This document shows, piece after piece, positions 45,735-53,040 of a stretch of DNA of 64,000 bases. The DNA comes from Patescibacteria group bacterium (lineage in GTDB: Bacteria > Patescibacteriota > Gracilibacteria > Peribacterales > Peribacteraceae). The notes under the pieces were generated by a model. It had not been told where the DNA came from. It worked only from the letters and a program-made list of their open reading frames with translations, and did not search any database. The stretch lies in NCBI GenBank assembly GCA_018814875.1, contig JAHIYH010000031.1:62001-126000 (forward strand), read 5' to 3'. Position numbers and translations under genes: made by a program. Each line of letters starts with the position of its first letter. Position 1 is the first letter of the stretch.

Positions 45735-46784
45735 CTACAAAGCATTCAGTAGTCTCTCACTAGTGGTTTCCACCTGCTCCAAACTCTGATTCCCCCTCAA
45801 ATACTGCTTATGATCCTCATAAATCTTCATGATCTCATCACGGCTTGGAAGTGCAGGCAGTGGATAAGGTTCTCCTTTTAGCTTTGTATATAGTTCCTGA
45901 ATTGTACAAATTGAAAGCATTCCACTAAGAATTCCAAAGAGCATAGAGCCGCTCCACTGCTTCTTGGGAGGAGATAGGAAGTAATCCAAAGTTTGTTCCT
46001 TATTTTTGAAGTACCAAAGCAGCATCACGGGTCCCGATAGCCCAGAGAATCCTGCGTAATACTTTTCACGCTCTCCTTCCGGAACGATGTAACAGCGATA
46101 TCCTTTCTTAAGTAGTTCTTCGTTGGCTTTATCAAACGTGTCGTATCGGGTTGGAGGTTTGATTTTACCTGGATGAGTGTTTCCATCGCATGGGCCAAGA
46201 TGGAGATTCTCTTTTTCGAATACAAGTTCACGATTAAATGCGATGCAATAACTGGAACTTGGTTTAATGCGTTTCCCATCAATATCAAACTCCCACCACT
46301 CGCGTGGACGGAAGCTGACAGTTGCGGTATTGGGTACAGCTAGTTCGCGTTCCACAACATCTACAACTCCACTATCTATTAGAAACATATCATCATCGCA
46401 GATCCATCCGATTTTTCGGTTCTTTGCAATGTGACGTAAAAACTCTTCTGACTTTGTGGCGGCATAGAAATTTACAAACTTATGCATACGCGCTTTGGGG
46501 AACTCACTCTGCTTCAGCGCGCCGGAACTATCAAAAATTGTAATGTCTACACGGTCGCCTAAATACTTGGTCGCAAAGTGATACCAAACCGTCATCATCG
46601 GTGGAAGGATGTTCATAGTGAAGAGCGCTGGTTTGCCTGTCCTGAGCGGAGTCGAAGGGTCACTTGGTGGTAGTGGCTTTCTCTTCAGATAGTAGCCAAG
46701 TGTGGGCAGTCCTGTTTTGATGGCTTTTAGTACACCAAAGCGCTTAAAAGCGAAGGGCACGAGGCGGACGTAGCGGTGTTGCAT
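45735..46784 (-). CDS. Putative glycosyltransferase (GT-A-like, DDD motif)
   Basis: FTMNILPPMMTVWYHFATKYLGDRVDITIFDSS..., KIGWICDDDMFLIDSGVVDVVE. Confidence 0.55.
   Translation of the reverse strand: MQHRYVRLVPFAFKRFGVLKAIKTGLPTLGYYLKRKPLPPSDPSTPLRTGKPALFTMNILPPMMTVWYHFATKYLGDRVDITIFDSSGALKQSEFPKARMHKFVNFYAATKSEEFLRHIAKNRKIGWICDDDMFLIDSGVVDVVERELAVPNTATVSFRPREWWEFDIDGKRIKPSSSYCIAFNRELVFEKENLHLGPCDGNTHPGKIKPPTRYDTFDKANEELLKKGYRCYIVPEGEREKYYAGFSGLSGPVMLLWYFKNKEQTLDYFLSPPKKQWSGSMLFGILSGMLSICTIQELYTKLKGEPYPLPALPSRDEIMKIYEDHKQYLRGNQSLEQVETTSERLLNAL
46636..46659 (-). repeat. 24-nt CCTTCGACTCCGCTCAGGACAGGC element inside CDS
   Basis: Encodes PSTPLRTG in this gene; a different frame from the pheT copy. 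Confidence 0.8.
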
Positions 46785-46796
46785 GAAGTTATTGTA

Positions 46797-46864
46797 GCTT
46801 ATTCGTTGATTAGCTGATTAGCTTTCACTCAATATTAATTAAGAAGACATAAGCTAATAAGCCA
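46797..46864. repeat. AGCTGATTAGCT-word inverted repeat (F11)
   Basis: agcttattcgttgattagctgattagctttc ... aagacataagctaataagcc. Confidence 0.7.
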
Positions 46865-46893
46865 TTTTGAGTGTAGGGGTTTGAATGAATGGA

Positions 46894-47643
46894 CTATGAG
46901 CTGGATTTCACGAGGATGATCGCGCTCTGACCGTCAGTTTCTACTCCATGCTTAAACTTTTCAATCTTAAATCCAAATTCTCCTATCAGCCTTTCAAAAT
47001 AAGTCTTGTTGTATCTTATACAATGTAAGGGGCCTTTCCATTTTTGATTGTAGTTGGATGGATTTTCTTCCATCTCGGGAACATTTTCTTCTATGAATGC
47101 AGTCAGGAAAATATTTCCTGTAGACTTTAATAGGCGCTTGAACTCGGTGAGATATGTTCTAATGTCCGGAGTCTTCATATGAGAAAAAACAGAGTAGAGA
47201 TAAATTACATCAAATGCTTGATCTGGAAAAGGAAGCTTAATCGATTCAGTTCCGTTTGGATTGTAACGATCATTCTTAATGTTCAAGTGGAAAAACTGGA
47301 ACGTGGGATACTTCTGTTCGATATTTTTTTTGCACCAATCAACAGCCACATTACTCATGTCCACTCCTCGATATGCTCTTAGTTCTCCTATGGTATTCAG
47401 AATGCCAATTGGTAGGCGTCCATGTCCGCAGCTAATTTCCAGAAGGGCACTTCCTCTCCTCAAACCAAATTCTCCTTGCAGTCGCATGGCTTCGCGCTCT
47501 CCAGAATGAAGAAATGATTCATCGTCCAAGAAGTGTGATCCTCCAAGGCGTAAGTGTTTTGCGGGAATTGTCACACCACGATGTTTGACAACGTCGGAGC
47601 GTATTAACTTCTTTAGCCTGCGGGCAGCGCTTTTGAGAGACAT
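46894..47643 (-). CDS. Class I SAM-dependent methyltransferase
   Basis: ALLEISCGHGRLPIGILNTIGE, GVDMSNVAVDWCKKNI, FDVIYLYSVFSHM; ORF extension to 47832 is repeat-derived. Confidence 0.85.
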   Translation of the reverse strand: MSLKSAARRLKKLIRSDVVKHRGVTIPAKHLRLGGSHFLDDESFLHSGEREAMRLQGEFGLRRGSALLEISCGHGRLPIGILNTIGELRAYRGVDMSNVAVDWCKKNIEQKYPTFQFFHLNIKNDRYNPNGTESIKLPFPDQAFDVIYLYSVFSHMKTPDIRTYLTEFKRLLKSTGNIFLTAFIEENVPEMEENPSNYNQKWKGPLHCIRYNKTYFERLIGEFGFKIEKFKHGVETDGQSAIILVKSSS

Positions 47644-47682
47644 TTGCGTTGGGGGGTATTCTAACAGGGATGAGGAATCCAA

Positions 47683-47762
47683 AGAAGCCAAAGAATTCAA
47701 AGAATCCAAAGGCAGAGATTTCTTTGGTTTCCTAGGTTTCTTTGGGTTCCTAGGTTTCGTAT
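47683..47762. repeat. AAAGAATCCAAAG/CTTTGGTTTCCTAGG-word inverted repeat (F6)
   Basis: ccaaagaagccaaagaattcaaagaatccaaagg ... tttctttggtttcctaggtttctttgggttcctaggttt. Confidence 0.85.
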
Positions 47763-47771
47763 AATGCAAGC

Positions 47772-48812
47772 ATGCTAAAAGTCTACATCCAACAACTTCC
47801 CAGCCTTCCTCATATCCCACTTCTATACCCAAATCTTGGGCGCAGTGAAGCAGAAGGACGAATAGATTTTCTCAATGAAGCATTTGATGATCTAACAGAA
47901 CCATTAGTGGAATTGGTTGAAGATCCAGATAAAGCCGATTACATCCTGATTCCGCATAATTTCCCACTCGTAAAAGAGAAAGGCGAATATCTGCAACACA
48001 TGACAGATCTCAGTGAAGATCATGGGAAACGCGTGATCGTTTTTTGGCATGGTGATAGTAACAGTGAGGTTCCAATTCCGAACGCAATCGTTTTTCGTAC
48101 TTCTCAGTATGGTTACCAGATGAGAAATAACGAAATCATGATGCCACCGTATACTCCTGATCTGCTCAAAGATCGTTCGTTACAGTTCAGGCACAAAGCA
48201 GAAGTACCTGTTGTAGGATTTTGTGGTTGGGCAAAGTACAAGAATACAAAAAATCGTTTTGCTACAATTGCGAGAAATCTATTGGTTGATTTTAAGAGGT
48301 TCATAACCTTCAAATTTCATCTTGCGGTGCACAAAAAAGGAATCTCATTGCGTATGAAGGCATTAAAGTTATGCGAAAGCAGTTCGCGCGTTGCGGCTAA
48401 TTTTATTCTGCGTGAAAGTTATTCGGGAAGTTCACATACTATTAGGATTGATCCAAAAGAAGGGAGACAACAATACATCGAAAATATGGTGAATTCTGAT
48501 TTCCCTCTGGCTATCAAAGGCGACGGGAATTATTCCTATCGTTTTTACGAAGCGCTGAGCTTGGGGCGTGTTCCAGTCTTACTCGATACAGACTGTATGT
48601 TGCCATTGGCAGATAAAATTAATTACAGCGAATTCGTGTGCATTGTTGATCACAAAGATATTCGTAAGCTCGATCAGAAAATTTGCGAATTCTATGACTC
48701 GTTGAACGAAGAAGCGTTTGTATCAATGCAAAAGAAGGCACGCGAAGCTTTTGAGACAAAGTTGAATGTGAGGAGCTTCTTAACCTATGCAGTGGAGAAT
48801 ATTCTCAGCTAG
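47772..48812 (+). CDS. Exostosin-like glycosyltransferase (GT47-like)
   Basis: EGRQQYIENMVNSDFPLAIKGDGNYSYRFYEALSLGRVPVLLDTDCMLPLADKINYSEFVCIV. Confidence 0.8.
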   Translation: MLKVYIQQLPSLPHIPLLYPNLGRSEAEGRIDFLNEAFDDLTEPLVELVEDPDKADYILIPHNFPLVKEKGEYLQHMTDLSEDHGKRVIVFWHGDSNSEVPIPNAIVFRTSQYGYQMRNNEIMMPPYTPDLLKDRSLQFRHKAEVPVVGFCGWAKYKNTKNRFATIARNLLVDFKRFITFKFHLAVHKKGISLRMKALKLCESSSRVAANFILRESYSGSSHTIRIDPKEGRQQYIENMVNSDFPLAIKGDGNYSYRFYEALSLGRVPVLLDTDCMLPLADKINYSEFVCIVDHKDIRKLDQKICEFYDSLNEEAFVSMQKKAREAFETKLNVRSFLTYAVENILS

Positions 48813-49901
48813 ATCCTGAGCGTCTCCTGCTTCGCACAAGATCACATCGTGATCATTTGCGTATCTTTCTAAAATAGCAGGACTCCGTTCAGTTATAACC
48901 TTTTTCCCACATGTTCTGTAATCTATAACTTTGTGTGGTATTACGCGCTGTGCCTTAATAGACGTGCCAAAAATACCCAAACAAAGGTCAGCTTGGTTGA
49001 TGTGCTTAGGAAGCTCCTCAATTGGTGCGAATTCTTTGAAGGTGACGTTCTTCAAGAAGAGCTTTTCTGCGAGCTTGAGCATTTCAGACTTGGTTTGTCC
49101 CCCGCCTAAGAGTGTGAAGTGGACGGGGGAACCTTTATCTTGGAGAATTTTCGCAGCTCGGAGAATTACGTCGATGCCTTGGAGGGGGATGTAGGAACCA
49201 TAGAAAAATACATTTAGTTTCTGGTTACTAGTTTCTAGTTGCTGGTTCGGGCTAGGGCTAGGGTTCGGGCTTCCTTCATCTGCGCTCAGGACAGGCGGGT
49301 TGGGGCTAGGGCTAGGGCTTGGGCTTGGGAAGAAGAGATCTTCTCTTGCTTGTAGGTAGACAACTCTAATGTGTTTTGGATTGATTTTAAATTTCTTTAT
49401 GAAGAATTCGCGGTGGGTTTGGGTATCGATCAAAACTTCGTCTGCGAGATGGCAACTGAAGAAATCGATAAGGTAATAAAACCATGCGAGTGGATTTATT
49501 GGGGAAACTTTTTTGCGGTCAGTTACAAGCGTGTCGTACACAGATATAAATACATCAAATGTCAGCTTCTTTCGTGGGAATCTTGTAAGTAACCATGCGA
49601 GTGGAATTAGATGATGGCCGGGGAAGAGGACTACTACTTCATCAACTTCTTTTTTGTGCTGCTTAAATTGTTTCCTTAAATCAAAACACTTTGGGAAGAA
49701 GCCATTCTTCTCTGTATGGCATTCCAAAATTTCTCGTCCTTCATTTTTGTATTCTTTACGAATCGTATATGTGCGGGGGGACTTAAGGTCATAATAGCCG
49801 AAGAGTAGGATCTTCTTGTTATTCACAAAGAGATGGTTCCTTGGTTGGAGTTCTCTGTCAACAGCGATGCACAAAAAAGCCCCCATTGGCCATGTCCGCA
49901 C
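48780..49901 (-). CDS. Glycosyltransferase family 4-like with in-frame repeat insertion
   Basis: LNVFFYGSYIPLQGIDVILRAAKILQDKGSPVHFTLLGGGQ, ADLCLGIFGTSIKAQRVIPHKVIDYRTCGKKVITE. Confidence 0.85.
   Translation of the reverse strand: MRTWPMGAFLCIAVDRELQPRNHLFVNNKKILLFGYYDLKSPRTYTIRKEYKNEGREILECHTEKNGFFPKCFDLRKQFKQHKKEVDEVVVLFPGHHLIPLAWLLTRFPRKKLTFDVFISVYDTLVTDRKKVSPINPLAWFYYLIDFFSCHLADEVLIDTQTHREFFIKKFKINPKHIRVVYLQAREDLFFPSPSPSPSPNPPVLSADEGSPNPSPSPNQQLETSNQKLNVFFYGSYIPLQGIDVILRAAKILQDKGSPVHFTLLGGGQTKSEMLKLAEKLFLKNVTFKEFAPIEELPKHINQADLCLGIFGTSIKAQRVIPHKVIDYRTCGKKVITERSPAILERYANDHDVILCEAGDAQDLAENILHCIG
49217..49328 (-). repeat. Composite F2 + F7 + 24-nt CCTTCATCTGCGCTCAGGACAGGC core inside GT4 CDS
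   Basis: tttagtttctggttactagtttctagttgctggttcgggctagggctagggttcgggcttccttcatctgcgctcaggacaggcgggttggggctagggctagggcttggg; encodes SPSPSPSPNPPVLSADEGSPNPSPSPNQQLETSNQKL. Confidence 0.9.
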
Positions 49902-49926
49902 CTTTTCACGGGTCGACCAATGGGGA
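49880..49926. terminator. Stem-loop CCCCATTGG...CCAATGGGG
   Basis: cccccattggccatgtccgcaccttttcacgggtcgaccaatgggg. Confidence 0.5.
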
Positions 49927-50342
49927 TATCCAACACCAATTGTGCTACTTCGGCGGATTAACCAAGTGGCCCTCCATAGTTAGCGTTGTTCGGCTTATTG
50001 GACAGCACGTATTATCCGAAAAAATATCTGGTTGTCAATAAAGTGCGTTGAAAATCTGCGTAATCCTTTTTATCTGCGTAATCAGTGATTCAGACAAGTA
50101 TGAAGTTATGACAGAGAAAAGTCTGAGCCTTGAATCTCTTGATTATACCCCTTCACCTTAGTAATTCCGATTCATGGAGATGATATCAATTAATCAGAGC
50201 TTTATCTAATGGCTACGGGGCACAAGATTGCATGATAAAGACTCGGTAAATTTTTCAAAATTATTAACTAAAAACAATATAAAGGATGGACAGGATTATG
50301 AAATCGAGTAATCATTTAATTGTAAATAATGGTACAGACTTT

Positions 50343-51491
50343 ATGAGAATTACCTATATCGTCCACAGTAGATTCCCGACCGAGAAAGCACATGGCCTTC
50401 AGATCGCTGCGGTGTGCAGAGCGCTTTCGGATATCGGGCACGACATCACAATAGTTGCTCCTCAAACAAAGAACCGTATTCACGATAAAGTGCACGATTA
50501 TTATGGACTGCCGGGTTCTGTAAAATTTGTGCGCACAAAGAATTTTGATGCTCTTGAGAAGTGGTGGATTCCCGGTCCTTTGTGGATGATTGTGACAATG
50601 TTTTTCTATAAGAGAGCATTGAAGAAGTTTCTTAATAATCATCAGTCAGATGCTCTCTATACTCGATCACCGCTTCTGCTCTCCGTTCTTATTAATTCAA
50701 ATATTCCGGTTGTGCTCGAATTACATACGATTCCACGCAAGTTTAAAACACGCTTCGTAGAACTTTGTAATAGATGCAAGAGAATTGTGTGCCTTACTAC
50801 TCCCATGCGTGATGAGCTTGTGAACTTAGGAGTAGATTCAACTAAGACAATTGTGGAAGGGGATGGGGTTGAGTTTGAACTTTATCAGGATCTTCCTACT
50901 TGTTCAGGTGTGCGTAATGAATGGAGGCTACCAAAGGATCGTCCGATTGTTGGATATGTTGGTTCGCTGGTTACACATGATTCGATCGAGAAGGGCGTGC
51001 CAGAACTTTTGCGTGCACTTAAAGAGCTAAAGGAAAAGAAAATCTTTGGATGGATTGTTGGTGGTCCAAATGATTGGAAAGAAGCATATAAAGAGCTTGT
51101 TTCTGAATTGGGACTGACGGATAACGACGTGCGTTTCGAAGGACGCGTAGAGCAATTCAACGTTTCTTCCTGTATTGCTGCGTGTGATATTTGTGTTTAT
51201 CCCGCACCATCGTCAGATCACCCATATTTCCAGCGTGATACGTCTCCTCTTAAACTTCTTGAATATCTCGCAGCAGGTAAGCCTGTAGTTTGCGCAGACA
51301 TTCCTCCGGTGCGTGACATTGTGGATGAATCTATTGTGGAATTTTGTGAACCGGGTAATGCACAGTCACTCGCGGAAGGCATATCAAAAGTCCTGAATAG
51401 AAATAATGATGAGCGTGTACAAAAAGGAAAAGAGAAAGCGCTCTACTTTGATTGGAAGGATAGGATGAAGAGGGTTCTTTATGGATTGTAA
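50343..51491 (+). CDS. Glycosyltransferase family 4
   Basis: MRITYIVHSRFPTEKAHGLQIAAVCRALSDIGHDITIVAP, VGYVGSLVTHDSIEKGVPELLRAL, SPLKLLEYLAAGKPVVCADIPPVRDIV. Confidence 0.92.
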   Translation: MRITYIVHSRFPTEKAHGLQIAAVCRALSDIGHDITIVAPQTKNRIHDKVHDYYGLPGSVKFVRTKNFDALEKWWIPGPLWMIVTMFFYKRALKKFLNNHQSDALYTRSPLLLSVLINSNIPVVLELHTIPRKFKTRFVELCNRCKRIVCLTTPMRDELVNLGVDSTKTIVEGDGVEFELYQDLPTCSGVRNEWRLPKDRPIVGYVGSLVTHDSIEKGVPELLRALKELKEKKIFGWIVGGPNDWKEAYKELVSELGLTDNDVRFEGRVEQFNVSSCIAACDICVYPAPSSDHPYFQRDTSPLKLLEYLAAGKPVVCADIPPVRDIVDESIVEFCEPGNAQSLAEGISKVLNRNNDERVQKGKEKALYFDWKDRMKRVLYGL

Positions 51492-51517
51492 AGAGCTATC
51501 GTCCTTGTGAGTAATAC

Positions 51518-51535
51518 AGTATTTGCGCAAATACT
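51518..51535. promoter_or_regulatory. Palindrome AGTATTTG-CG-CAAATACT (candidate operator)
   Basis: Perfect 18-bp palindrome 40 bp upstream of an ArsR-like gene; exact copy downstream at 51877-51894. Confidence 0.6.
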
Positions 51536-51576
51536 TACTTTACTAACAAAAAAACGACGCTACACTCAGCCATCCT

Positions 51577-51846
51577 ATGGTCAATATACCTAAGCTGGAA
51601 CAGCTTCTTAAAACTCTTGCCAACAAGAGGAGATTACAAATACTTCTCCATCTCAGAAAGCACGGATCAAGTACAGTTTATGATATTTCAAGGATTATTA
51701 ATCTTAGGATACAGGCAACATCTCAACATCTTAAACTTATTAAGCTTACTGGAATTATTACGTCTAAAAAGAAAGGCCTGTTTGTTTACTATCAGTTATC
51801 TAGAAAACAGGAAAAAGTAGTAAAGTATGTTCTGTCTTTGTTATAA
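51577..51846 (+). CDS. ArsR-family winged-helix transcriptional regulator (paralogue of 16769..17044)
   Basis: TLANKRRLQILLHLRKHGSSTVYDISRIINLRIQATSQHLKLIKLTGIITSKKKGLFVYYQLS. Confidence 0.85.
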   Translation: MVNIPKLEQLLKTLANKRRLQILLHLRKHGSSTVYDISRIINLRIQATSQHLKLIKLTGIITSKKKGLFVYYQLSRKQEKVVKYVLSLL

Positions 51847-51876
51847 AGATTTTTTTACAGTTGCCTTTAGTATTAA

Positions 51877-51894
51877 AGTATTTGCGCAAATACT
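51877..51894. promoter_or_regulatory. Palindrome AGTATTTG-CG-CAAATACT (candidate operator)
   Basis: Exact second copy. Confidence 0.6.
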
Positions 51895-51914
51895 TTAATA
51901 GTTACAAGTCGTGA

Positions 51915-52931
51915 TTATAAATTGCTACCGCTGTTGTTAACAGCTTCCACAATCACTTCTGCAGCAGCTTTTAGCGAATCACTACTTGGATGCACAGTAT
52001 CCCAAGAAAGTGTTTCTACTTTGTTGGAGAATATTTCGTATAGGTCGACTACGCGAAAGCCCCGAGTTTCGGCAATCTGTTTGATGCGTGGTCTAGATAA
52101 TTCGTGCAAATACTGATCCGGCCAAATAACAAAGAGGCGCAGGGTATTTGCTGGGACGTGTGCAATAAATCCATTTAATTGCTGAGCGTATCGTGCGAGT
52201 TGCTCTTCTGTCACCTTATCTTCTTGTGGTTTTTCTTCAGATTTTTCCTGTTGCTCAGCTTTTCGTTCTTTTCCTGCTCTCAGATCGATCACCTTCTTGA
52301 ATGCTTTGTAGAATGCGCTGTGTTCATCCAACCAGCACTTACCCGGCAGATATCCCAGAATGCCATCCTCGATTGGGCTACAGTCTTTTGCCGAAGGATC
52401 CCATCCCTTCGCTCGTAATGTTCCATCTGGTGCTAGGATTCCAACTTCTCCTTCCAAATCATTAAAGTAGAAGACGAGTACCACGAGTTCCGGTTCAAGT
52501 TCGGCTACTTTTTCGCGTAATGTTCCAGTTTCTTGTTCTAAGTTGTAACCGGGGACGGCGGTATTAAGGATGTTTGTGTTTGGAATAAGCGATGACATAT
52601 ATGCAGTGAGCGTTTGATCATCATTCACACCGTATCCAAATGTGATCGAATCTCCAAAGACGGCAATGGTCGGTTGTCGGTTGTCGGGTTCGGGTTCGGG
52701 GCTGCGAAAGCCTAAACTATTTGTAGAAACTTTTCCTCTGTATGCCTTTTCGTTTTTCAGATTCGGAATCAACTCATAACTTATATCCGGATGTTCACTT
52801 TGCTGGAAGATGCGTGGGGGATTGGGTTTGGTGGTTTGTAGGCCAGTTATTCTCAGAAAGACTTCTGCTCCTCCAAAGAAAAAAATCAAGCTTCCTATTA
52901 GTAAGCCTATGTTGATGAAATAATTTCTCAT
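51915..52931 (-). CDS. SGNH/GDSL-hydrolase-like protein
   Basis: TIAVFGDSITFGYGVNDDQTLTAYMSSLIPNTNILNTAVPGYNLEQE; DTVHPSSDSLKAAAE. Confidence 0.88.
   Translation of the reverse strand: MRNYFINIGLLIGSLIFFFGGAEVFLRITGLQTTKPNPPRIFQQSEHPDISYELIPNLKNEKAYRGKVSTNSLGFRSPEPEPDNRQPTIAVFGDSITFGYGVNDDQTLTAYMSSLIPNTNILNTAVPGYNLEQETGTLREKVAELEPELVVLVFYFNDLEGEVGILAPDGTLRAKGWDPSAKDCSPIEDGILGYLPGKCWLDEHSAFYKAFKKVIDLRAGKERKAEQQEKSEEKPQEDKVTEEQLARYAQQLNGFIAHVPANTLRLFVIWPDQYLHELSRPRIKQIAETRGFRVVDLYEIFSNKVETLSWDTVHPSSDSLKAAAEVIVEAVNNSGSNL
52676..52704 (-). repeat. GGTTGTCGGGTTCGGGTTCGGGG short tandem repeat inside SGNH CDS
   Basis: Encodes SPEPEPDNRQP just before TIAVFGDS. Confidence 0.6.
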
Positions 52932-53036
52932 ACAAATTGCTCCATTGATTCAATGTTACATTGTTCTAAAGTGGCAGCAAATCTGATAATCGCTTGCGAA
53001 CAATGAAGCAATGGAACAATAGAACAATAGAAGGAA
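52930..53036. repeat. CAATGTTCCATTGCT-word inverted repeat (F3, copy 3)
   Basis: Core cattgttctaaagtggcagcaaatctgataatcgcttgcgaacaatg is a near-exact reverse complement of copy 2 core. Confidence 0.85.
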
Positions 53037-53040
53037 AGGT

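Noticed and set aside
46894-47832. Long N-terminus of the methyltransferase (KPRNPKKPRKPKKSLPLDSLNSLASLDSS)
   Set aside because: Encoded by the F6 repeat; the start at 47643 (MSLKSAARRLKK) is more likely.
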